Shown here: positions 24,109 to 31,392 of the stretch, piece after piece
How the letters are laid out: the number at the start of each line of letters is the position of its first letter
Numbering within the stretch: position 1 is the stretch's first letter
Notes under the pieces: model-generated
What the model saw: only the letters and a program-made list of their open reading frames with translations
What the model was told of the DNA's origin: nothing
The model's database searches: none
DNA from: Microbacterium bovistercoris
GTDB lineage: Bacteria; Actinomycetota; Actinomycetes; Actinomycetales; Microbacteriaceae
Direction of reading: 5' to 3'
Length of the DNA: 40,342 nt
Assembly (NCBI RefSeq): GCF_003387575.1
Contig: NZ_QUAB01000024.1
Location: 35,765-76,106 of the forward strand
Translations under genes and position numbers: made by a program

Positions 24109-26316
24109 ATGACCATGACTGATTCCCGCGGTGAAGACGTTTCGTCTCGCTCCTTCGTCGCTCGCTCAACGGCCGAGGGCGCTCCGGTTCCTCCGGTTCC
24201 TCCGGTTCCTCCGGTTCCTCCGGTTCCTCCGGTTCCTCCGGTTCCTCCGGTTCCTCCGGTTCCTCCGGTTCCTGAGCGAGCGAAGCGAGACGAAGGGCGC
24301 TCAGGACCCGCGTCCCGGTCGGTTCCTGAGCGAGCGAAGCGAGACGAAGGATTCGACACCGTGCTCGTCGCGAACCGCGGCGAGATCGCACGCCGCGTGA
24401 TCCGCACGCTGCGGCGTCTCGGCATCCGCTCCGTCGCGGTGTACAGCGACGCCGACGTCACCGCCCCGCATGTCGCGGAGGCCGACGAGGCGGTGCGGAT
24501 CGGCCCGGCCGCGGCTTCCGAGTCGTACCTCTCGATCGACGCCGTCATCGACGCGGCGAAGGCGACCGGGGCGCAGGCGATCCACCCGGGTTACGGGTTC
24601 CTCTCCGAGAACGCCGCGTTCGGGCGCGCCTGCGCCGAGGCCGGCATCGTGTTCATCGGCCCCGACGAGCGCGCGCTCGACGTGATGGGCGACAAGATCC
24701 GCGCCAAGGATCACGTCGCCGCGCACGGCGTGCCGACCGTGCCCGGCTTCAGCGCCGCCGGCATGTCGGACGCCGAGATCGCGGATGCCGCAGACGCGGC
24801 CGGATTCCCGCTGCTGATCAAGCCGTCCGCGGGCGGCGGCGGCAAGGGCATGCAGATCGTGCGCTCGGCCGCCGAGCTGGACGACGCTCTCGCGACGGCC
24901 CGCCGGGTGGCGCGCTCGTCGTTCGGCGACGACACCCTTCTGCTGGAGCGGCTCATCGAACGCCCGCGGCACATCGAGGTGCAGGTGCTCGGCGATGCCG
25001 CGGGCACCGTGATCCACCTCGGCGAGCGCGAGTGCACCCTGCAGCGACGGCACCAGAAGGTGATCGAGGAGTCCCCCTCGCCCGTCATCGACGACGAGAC
25101 CAGAGCGCGGCTCGGCGCGGCGGCCTGCGCCGCCGCGGCGTCGATCGGCTACCGGGGTGCGGGCACCGTGGAGTTCCTCGTCGCCGGCGCCGACACCAGC
25201 GAGTTCTTCTTCATCGAGATGAACACCCGGCTGCAGGTCGAACATCCGGTCACCGAGCTGGTGACCGGTGTCGACCTCGTCGAACAGCAGTTGCGCATCG
25301 CCGCAGGGCTGCCGCTCGAGATCGCGCAGGATGACGTGCGGCTGGACGGTCACGCGATCGAGGCACGGGTGTACGCCGAGTCGCCGGCACGCGGGTTCCT
25401 GCCCGCGACCGGTGAGGTGCTGCGCTGGGCCCCGTCGCCGGAGGCGCGATCGGATGCCGCGGTCGAGACCGGCAGCGTGGTGACCGCCGACTACGACCCG
25501 ATGATCGCCAAGGTCATCGCGCACGGCGAGACCCGCGAAGAGGCGTTGGAGCGCCTGGATGCGGCGCTCGCCGACACCGTGCTGCTGGGTGTGGAGAGCA
25601 ACATCGCCTTCCTGCGCGCGCTGCTCGCCGATCCCGCTGTCGCAGCGGGCGACATGGACACGGGGCTGATCGACCGTCTCCCCGCCTTCCAGGACCCGGC
25701 TCCGACGGATGCGGCGCTGCGCGCCGCGGCATCCGCGCTGTCCCCTGCCGTGGAGCACAGCCGTCCGCACGCCTCGCCGCTGTGGCGCTCCGGGGACGGA
25801 TGGCGCATGGGCGAGGCGTCCGTGCCACGCATCCAATGCTTCGAAGCGGCCGACGGGACCCTCGTGAGCACCACGCTCCCCTCGCTCCGGTCTCACTCGT
25901 TGCGGGTGTCCGGGCAGAACACCCACAACGAGTGGGACCGGAACGACGGGGGCGTCGAGCCGGCGGAGGTCGAGGTCGCCCCGGACGGCACGATCTGGGT
26001 GCACTCCGGTGGCGTGGCATCCGCTCTTCGTCCGCTGAGCCGCCGCGAGGCGGCAGAGCACCGGCTCGCGAACCGCGAGCGCGAGGCGGGCGCGACCAGC
26101 CCCGACCTGCGCGCCCCGATGCCTGGCGCCGTCACGGTCGTGCACGTCGCCGAGGGCGACGTCGTCACCGCCGGGCAGCGCATCGTCACCATCGAGGCGA
26201 TGAAGATGGAGCATCCGCTCCTCGCCGCGCACGACGGCGTGGTCGCCCTGCACACCGCCGTGGGCGACCAGGTGAGCCGCGATCAGCTGCTCGCCGTCGT
26301 CACACCCGAATCCTGA
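24109..26316 (+). CDS. Methylcrotonyl-CoA carboxylase biotin (alpha) subunit with repeat-derived N-terminal extension
   Basis: 735 residues, about 75-80 more than usual. Biotin carboxylase begins at Phe82 (FDTVLVANRGEIARR), exactly where relatives start with Met-Phe-Asp-Thr. ATP-grasp motif SAGGGGKGMQIV, RRHQKVIEESPSP and EMNTRLQVEHPVTE follow. The biotin carrier ends the protein, with biotin-lysine Lys699 in EAMKMEHP, 36 residues from the C-terminus. Residues 1-81 come from dispersed repeats plus nine Val-Pro-Pro units, and residues of about 593-612 come from another hairpin repeat. The ATG at 24109 has no clear ribosome binding site. A GTG at 24361, preceded by GAAGGA, could give a nearly normal-length product. 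Confidence 0.9.
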   Translation: MTMTDSRGEDVSSRSFVARSTAEGAPVPPVPPVPPVPPVPPVPPVPPVPPVPPVPERAKRDEGRSGPASRSVPERAKRDEGFDTVLVANRGEIARRVIRTLRRLGIRSVAVYSDADVTAPHVAEADEAVRIGPAAASESYLSIDAVIDAAKATGAQAIHPGYGFLSENAAFGRACAEAGIVFIGPDERALDVMGDKIRAKDHVAAHGVPTVPGFSAAGMSDAEIADAADAAGFPLLIKPSAGGGGKGMQIVRSAAELDDALATARRVARSSFGDDTLLLERLIERPRHIEVQVLGDAAGTVIHLGERECTLQRRHQKVIEESPSPVIDDETRARLGAAACAAAASIGYRGAGTVEFLVAGADTSEFFFIEMNTRLQVEHPVTELVTGVDLVEQQLRIAAGLPLEIAQDDVRLDGHAIEARVYAESPARGFLPATGEVLRWAPSPEARSDAAVETGSVVTADYDPMIAKVIAHGETREEALERLDAALADTVLLGVESNIAFLRALLADPAVAAGDMDTGLIDRLPAFQDPAPTDAALRAAASALSPAVEHSRPHASPLWRSGDGWRMGEASVPRIQCFEAADGTLVSTTLPSLRSHSLRVSGQNTHNEWDRNDGGVEPAEVEVAPDGTIWVHSGGVASALRPLSRREAAEHRLANREREAGATSPDLRAPMPGAVTVVHVAEGDVVTAGQRIVTIEAMKMEHPLLAAHDGVVALHTAVGDQVSRDQLLAVVTPES
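24139..24170. repeat. Left, inverted arm of a dispersed repeat inside MCC alpha
   Basis: The stretch around CGTCTCGCT...CGCTCGCTC is the reverse complement, with a six-base insertion, of the GAGCGAGCG...GAGACG text at 24275-24295. It therefore frames the 9-bp tandem array from the other side. It encodes part of residues 11-21. Confidence 0.65.
24187..24273. repeat. 9-bp tandem array GTTCCTCCG, nine copies plus six bases, in frame
   Basis: Nine exact units (24187-24267) and a partial tenth GTTCCT. Each encodes Val-Pro-Pro. The unit length is a multiple of three, so slippage gains or losses keep the frame. The unit resembles the GGTTCCT that leads into the adjoining dispersed repeat, which may have seeded it. 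Confidence 0.95.
24270..24350. repeat. Two right-hand copies of the dispersed GAGCGAGCGAAGCGAGACGA repeat
   Basis: Copy one (24270-24306) has arms TCCTGAGCG and CGCTCAGGA as at 21632-21674. Copy two (24322-24350) has only the left half. Each encodes PERAKRDEG, so the protein carries this nonapeptide twice just before the carboxylase domain. Confidence 0.9.
25887..25941. repeat. Hairpin repeat inserted in frame in MCC alpha
   Basis: Two 23-base arms (25887-25909 and 25919-25941), core CACTCGTTGCGGGTG, with two mismatches and a nine-base loop. The same element occurs twice in the gap at 28785-28924. Here it encodes roughly LRSHSLRVSGQNTHNEWDR, in the region between carboxylase and biotin carrier. 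Confidence 0.85.
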
Positions 26317-26334
26317 TCCCACGAGGAGAGAACC

Positions 26335-27483
26335 ATGTCCCTTGAGCTGACCGAAGAGGAGCGCGAGCTCCGCGCGATGGTGCGCGACTTCGCCGACGGG
26401 GTCGTCGCCCCGCAGGCGTACGAGGCCGATCGCACTCACACGCTGAACCTCGATGTCGTGCGGCAGATGGGCGAGATGGGCCTGTTCGGCCTGCCCTTCC
26501 CCGAGGAGGTCGGCGGCCAGGGCGGTGACTACTTCGCCCTCGGTCTCGCGCTCGAGGAGCTCGGCCGCGTGGACCAGTCGATCGCGATCACGCTCGAGGC
26601 CGGCGTGAGCCTCGGCGCGATGCCCGTGTTCCACTTCGGCACCAAGCAGCAGAAGGAGGAGTACCTGCCCGACCTGCTCGCAGGGCAGGCTCTCGCGGGC
26701 TTCGGCCTGACCGAACCGGAGGCGGGATCGGATGCCGGCGCGACCCGCACCACCGCCCGCCTCGACGGCGGCGAGTGGGTGATCAACGGCAGCAAGCAGT
26801 TCATCACCAACTCCGGCACCGACATCACCCGGTTCGTCACCGTCACCGCGGTCACCGGCGAGCGGGATGGCCGCAAGGAGATCTCCACCATCATCGTGCC
26901 GAACGGCACCCCCGGATTCACCGTCGAGCCCGCCTACGACAAGGTCGGCTGGCACGCCTCCGACACGCATCCGCTCACCTTCACCGATGCGCGCGTGCCC
27001 GAGGGGAACCTGCTCGGCGAGCGCGGCCGCGGCTTCGCCGGCTTCCTGCGGATCCTCGACGAGGGCCGCATCGCGATCGCCGCGCTGTCGACCGGCGCCG
27101 CGCAGGGATGCCTGGAGGCATCCATCGACTACGCGCAGAAGCGCACCGTGTTCGGCGAGGCGCTCTCGACCCGGCAGAACGCGCAGTTCACGATCGCCCG
27201 TATGCAGGCCCGCGTGCACAACGCCCGCCTCGCCTGGCAGCACGCGGCTCGGCTGTGCGCCGCCGGAAAGCCCTTCAAGGTGGAGGCCGCGATCGCGAAG
27301 CTGACCGCGAGCGACGCCGCCATGGACAACGCCCGCGACGCGACCCAGATCTTCGGCGGCAACGGGTTCATGAACGAGTACCCGGTGGCGCGGCACTACC
27401 GCGACTCGAAGATCCTCGAGATCGGCGAGGGCACCAGCGAGGTGCAGCTGCTGGTGATCGCCCGGTCGCTCGGGCTAGCGTGA
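26335..27483 (+). CDS. Acyl-CoA dehydrogenase (isovaleryl/branched-chain type)
   Basis: 382 residues, with GAGGAGAG before the ATG. FAD-binding signatures GFGLTEPEAGSDAGATRTTA and WVINGSKQFITNSGTDIT, and C-terminal QIFGGNGFMNEYPVARHYRDSKI and IGEGTSEVQ. Glu365 is at the usual catalytic-base position of medium/short-chain enzymes. It would oxidise isovaleryl-CoA to 3-methylcrotonyl-CoA, the substrate of the carboxylase. Gene order matches the mycobacterial accA1/accD1/fadE19 region. Confidence 0.92.
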   Translation: MSLELTEEERELRAMVRDFADGVVAPQAYEADRTHTLNLDVVRQMGEMGLFGLPFPEEVGGQGGDYFALGLALEELGRVDQSIAITLEAGVSLGAMPVFHFGTKQQKEEYLPDLLAGQALAGFGLTEPEAGSDAGATRTTARLDGGEWVINGSKQFITNSGTDITRFVTVTAVTGERDGRKEISTIIVPNGTPGFTVEPAYDKVGWHASDTHPLTFTDARVPEGNLLGERGRGFAGFLRILDEGRIAIAALSTGAAQGCLEASIDYAQKRTVFGEALSTRQNAQFTIARMQARVHNARLAWQHAARLCAAGKPFKVEAAIAKLTASDAAMDNARDATQIFGGNGFMNEYPVARHYRDSKILEIGEGTSEVQLLVIARSLGLA

Positions 27484-27488
27484 CGGAC

Positions 27489-27956
27489 ATGAGCACCGTC
27501 ACCCAGCGCGGCCTGTACTACGACGAACTCGAAGAGGGCGTCACCTATCAGCACACGCCCGGTCGCACCGTGTCGGATGCCGACAACACGCTGTTCAGCG
27601 CGCTCACGATGAACCCGCAGGCCTTGCACGTGGATGCCGCGTACGCGGCGACCACCGAGTTCGAGCGGCCGCTGGTGAACTCGATGTGGACACTGTCGAC
27701 GATGGTCGGCCTGTCGGTCGGCCACCTCACGCAGGGCACGCTCATCGCGCAGCTGGGACTCTCGGACATCGAGTTCCCGCATCCGCTCTTCGCCGGCGAC
27801 ACGCTGTCGGTGTCGACGACTGTGGTCTCGAAGCGGGAGTCGAAGTCGCGGCCCGGTCAGGGCATCGTCGTGCTCGCGCACACCGGCGTGAACCAGGACG
27901 GCACCGTCGTCGCGCGCGCGACGCGCACCGCGTTGATGAAGATGAGCCCGGCATGA
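27489..27956 (+). CDS. MaoC-family enoyl-CoA hydratase
   Basis: 155 residues, single hotdog. The segment DADNTLFSALTMNPQALHVDA with the following NSMWTLSTMVGLSV fits MaoC-like (R)-hydratases such as mycobacterial Rv2499c. Usual MaoC active sites carry Asp and His; here the equivalent loop is TMNPQALH, with Asn where Asp is common, as I recall for this subgroup. A GTG at 27480, overlapping the upstream stop, is an alternative start adding three residues. In leucine breakdown it would hydrate methylglutaconyl-CoA. Ends with an ATGA overlap into the lyase gene. Confidence 0.88.
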   Translation: MSTVTQRGLYYDELEEGVTYQHTPGRTVSDADNTLFSALTMNPQALHVDAAYAATTEFERPLVNSMWTLSTMVGLSVGHLTQGTLIAQLGLSDIEFPHPLFAGDTLSVSTTVVSKRESKSRPGQGIVVLAHTGVNQDGTVVARATRTALMKMSPA

Positions 27957-28771
27957 GCGCGTTCGGACTCGGACCGGCGCTGCTGTTCTGCCCGGCGGAT
28001 CGGCCGGAGCGGTACGCGAAGGCGGCGGAGCGAGCGGATGCCGTGATCCTCGACCTCGAGGACGCCGTGGCCCCCGACACGAAGGATGCCGCGCGCGCGG
28101 CGCTGATCGCCGGCGCCCACGGGCTCGACCCTGCCCGCGTGATCGTGCGTGTGAACCCGATCGGGACGGCCGACCACGAGGCCGACCTCGACGCGATCGC
28201 CGAGACGCACTTCCGCACGCTGATGATCGCGAAGTCGGAGAGCGCCGACGCGATCGCCGATCTGCGACCCGGCTACAACATCGTCGCGCTGTGCGAGACG
28301 GCGCGCGGCGTCGTCGAGGCGGAGCGCATCGCCGCGGTCGATCGCGTCGTCGCGCTGATGTGGGGCGCGGAGGATCTGGTCGCCAGCCTCGGCGGCTCTT
28401 CCTCGCGATTCCCGAATGGGCAGTACCGCGATGTCGCGCGCGCCGCGCGGGCACGGGTGCTGCTCGCCGCCGGCGCCCACGGCAAGGCCGCGATCGACGC
28501 CGTGCACCTCGACATCGCCGACGTGGACGGGCTGCGTGCCGAGGCATCCGACGCCGTGGCATCCGGGTTCGCGGCGACCGCGTGCATCCACCCCTCGCAG
28601 GTCGAGATCGTGCGCGACGCGTACCGCCCTGCCGACGAGGAGATCGCCTGGGCGCGGCGCGTCATCGACGCGGCCTCCGGTGAGCGCGGCGTATTCGCGT
28701 TCGAGGGCCGCATGGTCGACGAGCCCGTGGTGCGCCACGCCCGCGCCGTGCTGGGGCGCGCCGGCGCCTGA
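27953..28771 (+). CDS. HpcH/HpaI (CitE-like) CoA-ester lyase
   Basis: 272 residues. CitE-fold motifs: LLFCPADRPERYAKA, DAVILDLEDAV, CETARGV with the metal-binding Glu, and WGAEDLVASLGG. Mycobacterial Rv2498c, its likely counterpart in the same gene order, is known as an (R)-3-hydroxyacyl-CoA lyase for leucine breakdown and itaconate removal. The product would be acetyl-CoA plus acetoacetate from (R)-HMG-CoA. Last gene of the operon, followed by hairpin repeats. It is not a citrate lyase beta subunit in context, since no citF or citD is present. Confidence 0.9.
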   Translation: MSAFGLGPALLFCPADRPERYAKAAERADAVILDLEDAVAPDTKDAARAALIAGAHGLDPARVIVRVNPIGTADHEADLDAIAETHFRTLMIAKSESADAIADLRPGYNIVALCETARGVVEAERIAAVDRVVALMWGAEDLVASLGGSSSRFPNGQYRDVARAARARVLLAAGAHGKAAIDAVHLDIADVDGLRAEASDAVASGFAATACIHPSQVEIVRDAYRPADEEIAWARRVIDAASGERGVFAFEGRMVDEPVVRHARAVLGRAGA

Positions 28772-28784
28772 CGCACCTCCTGTT

Positions 28785-28924
28785 CCGGTCCCAACCGTTG
28801 CGGGTGCCAGGCACGAAACACCCGCAACGAGTGAGACCGGAGCCGAAGAAGCGCCCCCACCGGATGCTCCGGTCCCAACCGTTGCGGGTGCCGGCCCCGA
28901 AACACCCGCAACGAGTGAGACCGG
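28785..28924. repeat. Two tandem hairpin repeats, 84-bp period, between convergent genes
   Basis: Copy one has arms 28785-28806 and 28819-28840; copy two has arms 28869-28890 and 28903-28924. Each pairs CCGTTGCGGGTG with CACCCGCAACG over 22 bases with few mismatches. They fill most of the 165-base gap and can act as bidirectional terminators. A third copy lies inside MCC alpha (25887-25941). Confidence 0.85.
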
Positions 28925-28936
28925 AGCGAGTGAGAG

Positions 28937-30184
28937 TCAGAGGCCGAGGCGCTCCAGGTACGGGTTCACGAAGCGGCGGTCGGGGTCGACCTCGGCGCGC
29001 AGCGCCGCGAAGTCGTCCCACCGGGCGTAGCGGCGGCGCACCTCGGCGCCGTCGAGGGTGAACACCTTGCCCCAGTGCGGACGCGCGGTCTGCGGCAGCG
29101 CCGCCTCGAGGTCGGGCAGCAGCGCACGGACAGCGACTTCTTCGGGGCGCCAGGTGAAGTGCAGTCCGACGGCATCGGCGCCGTACGAGCTGCTCAGCCA
29201 CAGCTGGTCCGCGGCGACCGTGCGGATCTCGTTCACCAGCAGCAGCGGGGCGATCCGGTCGGCGAGTCCGCGAACCGCCTCGATCGCCGCCACGGCGTCG
29301 CGCCGCGGCACGAGGTACTCGCTCTGCAGTTCGGCCCCGGCGGAGGGCGTGAACTCGAGCTTGAAGTGCGGCAGGCGCTGGAACCACGGCCCCGGAGCGC
29401 CGCCCTGATCCGTGCACGCCTCGGCGTCGACACCGAGGATCGGATGCCGCTTCACCTCGGCCGGAACCGCGCCCAGCCGCCCGGGGAGATCCCCTGCGAG
29501 ATCCTCCGCGCCGCGCTGCTTGATCCAGAGCTGGTCGGCGCGGTCGGTGCGCTGCCAGGTGGTGAAGATGCTGACGCTGGTGCCCGCGCCGGTCACCGCA
29601 TCGAGGTCGTCGAGGATCGCGTCCCAGCGCGGCCCCTCGAACACGCGCTGAGCGACCTGGTAGGTCGGCTCGACGTCGAGCACCAGCTCGAGCACCGCCC
29701 CGAGCGCTCCGATGCCGACGACTGCCCCGGCGAACCGCCGATCTTCGCGGTGCAGGCGCAGCACTTCGCCGGATGCGGTGAGCAGCGTGACCTCCCGCAC
29801 GGCGGCCGCGAGCGACCCGATCGCGTCGCCCGATCCGTGGGTGCCGGTCGCGACGGCGCCGGCCACCGAGATGTGCGGCAGCGACGCGAGGTTGGCGAGG
29901 GCCAGGCCATCCGCCTCGAGCCGCGGGGCGATGTCGCCATAGCGCAATCCGCCCGAGACGCGCACGGCGTCGCGCTCGGGGCTGATCTCGCACACGGCGG
30001 GCATGCGGTCGAGCGCGATGAGGGTGCCTGCGGTGTCGGCGATGTCGTTGAAGCAGTGCCGGGTGCCGAGCATCCGCACGGGTTCGCCGGACGTGATGAG
30101 CGCACGCGCCTCGTCGACCGTCTCCGGGTGCACGACGGACCCCGTGTAGCGCACGTTCCCCGCCCAGTTGCGTTCCTCGCCCAT
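28937..30184 (-). CDS. Alditol (xylitol) oxidase-like FAD enzyme, AldO family
   Basis: 415 residues, AGGAG before the ATG. The start NWAGNVRYTGSVVHPETV, the loop LGTRHCFNDIADT and NLASLPHISVAGAVATGTHGSG closely follow Streptomyces alditol oxidase. His43 in TRHCFN is the expected covalent FAD site. The C-terminal domain has FKLEFTPSAGAELQSEYLVPR and RPHWGKVF. AldO enzymes oxidise xylitol, sorbitol and related alditols with oxygen, giving aldoses and H2O2. D-arabinono-lactone oxidase is a related alternative. Cotranscribed with the ROK regulator 28 bases upstream, so pentitol or pentose use is likely. Confidence 0.88.
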   Translation of the reverse strand: MGEERNWAGNVRYTGSVVHPETVDEARALITSGEPVRMLGTRHCFNDIADTAGTLIALDRMPAVCEISPERDAVRVSGGLRYGDIAPRLEADGLALANLASLPHISVAGAVATGTHGSGDAIGSLAAAVREVTLLTASGEVLRLHREDRRFAGAVVGIGALGAVLELVLDVEPTYQVAQRVFEGPRWDAILDDLDAVTGAGTSVSIFTTWQRTDRADQLWIKQRGAEDLAGDLPGRLGAVPAEVKRHPILGVDAEACTDQGGAPGPWFQRLPHFKLEFTPSAGAELQSEYLVPRRDAVAAIEAVRGLADRIAPLLLVNEIRTVAADQLWLSSSYGADAVGLHFTWRPEEVAVRALLPDLEAALPQTARPHWGKVFTLDGAEVRRRYARWDDFAALRAEVDPDRRFVNPYLERLGL

Positions 30185-30212
30185 CGGGCTTCTCCTCGTG
30201 GTCAGGCGCCGC

Positions 30213-31367
30213 TCAGCCGAGCGGATCGGACAGCAGTCGTTCCATCGCGGCGTCGGCCGCGCCGATCAGCAGGCGGTCGGCACCCAGCGCCGCCGACGCC
30301 AGCTCGAGATTCTCGGCGGAGGCGGCGAGCGCACGACCGCGCACCTCGTCGTCGAACCCCTCCTGGTCGATCTCGCGCAGGGCGGCGAGGAAGCCGGCCA
30401 GCACGATCTTCGACGGGTTGAGCACGTTGACGGCATTGCTGAGCGTGGCGACGAGGATGCGTCGCTGCCGGGCCGTCTCGGTCGCCGCCTCGGCGGATGC
30501 GGTGAGCGCTCTCTGCAGCTCCGCGTCGTCGGGTGCGGTGAGCCCCGTGGCGCGGACCAGACGCGCACGGTTCACCTCGTCTTCCAGCACGCCGCCCTCG
30601 GCGCGGCGATCCGCGGCATCCGCCAGGCTGGGGGCCGCCTGGCCCCACTCGCCGGCGTACCCGCCCGCACCGCCGATGAGGTGCCCGTGCAGCACCAGCC
30701 CGCCGCCGATGCCGCTGGCGCCGCCGTTGAGGTAGACCACGTCGCCGTGCTCGCGCGCGGCGCCGAACAGCCGCTCCGCCCTGGTGCCGTAGGTGGCGTC
30801 GTTGCCGACCACGACCGGCAGGCCGAGTGCGTCGCCCAGCGGGCCGGCGATGTCGGCGTCGTGCCACTGCAGGTGCGGGGCGAACCGCACCAGGCCGTCC
30901 TCGGCGCGGACCAGCCCAGGCACGGCGACGCCGGCGCCGACGATGCGGCAGTCGCGCAGCGTGTCCGCTCGCCAGGCCGTGACGGTGCGCGCGACGATCT
31001 CGACGACCTCGGCGACATCCGGGTCGCTCACGGCGATCCGCTCGCGGACGCGCACGGTGCCACCCAGCGACACCGCACCGATCTCGACGGCGTCGATCTC
31101 GGGGTTCACGCCGATGGCGACCACGTCGGGGCTGGGTGCCACGATGGGCGAGGGACGGCCCACCCTGCGGGTCGGGTCGGGTTCATGCTCGCGCACGAGA
31201 CCGGCCGCAGCGAGCCGCGCGACGAGGTCGGACACGGTCGACCGGTTCAGACCGGTCTCGGCGGTGATCACGGCGCGCGAACGCGGTCCTCCGTGGTGCA
31301 CCAGCCGCAGCACCTCTGCCAGGTTGGTGCGCCGCACCCCCTCGACGGTCGTCGCCCGCTCATTCAT
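30213..31367 (-). CDS. ROK-family transcriptional regulator (XylR-like)
   Basis: 384 residues. The N-terminal winged helix (NLAEVLRLVHHGGPRSRAVITAETGLNRSTVSDLVARL) is followed by a ROK sugar-kinase-like fold with GAGVAVPGLVR, VVGNDATYG and YLNGGASGIGGGLVLHG. The cysteine-rich zinc motif of many ROK proteins is not evident. Given the nearby xylAB and xylo-oligosaccharide genes, a xylose-responsive repressor is likely, but not proven. TAGCCT six bases before the ATG points to a leaderless mRNA, besides possible readthrough from the GH3 gene 25 bases upstream. Confidence 0.9.
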   Translation of the reverse strand: MNERATTVEGVRRTNLAEVLRLVHHGGPRSRAVITAETGLNRSTVSDLVARLAAAGLVREHEPDPTRRVGRPSPIVAPSPDVVAIGVNPEIDAVEIGAVSLGGTVRVRERIAVSDPDVAEVVEIVARTVTAWRADTLRDCRIVGAGVAVPGLVRAEDGLVRFAPHLQWHDADIAGPLGDALGLPVVVGNDATYGTRAERLFGAAREHGDVVYLNGGASGIGGGLVLHGHLIGGAGGYAGEWGQAAPSLADAADRRAEGGVLEDEVNRARLVRATGLTAPDDAELQRALTASAEAATETARQRRILVATLSNAVNVLNPSKIVLAGFLAALREIDQEGFDDEVRGRALAASAENLELASAALGADRLLIGAADAAMERLLSDPLG

Positions 31368-31373
31368 CGTCCC

Positions 31374-31379
31374 AGGCTA
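31374..31379 (-). promoter_or_regulatory. -10 box TAGCCT of a probable leaderless mRNA
   Basis: On the minus strand TAGCCT, then GGGACG, then the ROK ATG at 31367. It lies in the 25-base gap after the GH3 stop and gives the regulator its own promoter inside the operon. Confidence 0.45.
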
Positions 31380-31392
31380 CCGAGGCCCGCCG

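Noticed and set aside
24187..24273. CRISPR-like array
   Set aside because: Units are 9 bp with no spacers and encode Val-Pro-Pro in frame; it is a tandem repeat.
24301..27396. A 1031-codon open frame on the minus strand over MCC alpha and the dehydrogenase
   Set aside because: It is a mirror frame of GC3-biased coding sequence, rich in Arg/His/Gly/Val, without any family motif; the plus-strand genes are clear.
27953..28771. Citrate lyase beta subunit (CitE)
   Set aside because: No CitF, CitD or CitC nearby, and the gene lies in a leucine operon like the mycobacterial CoA-ester lyase.
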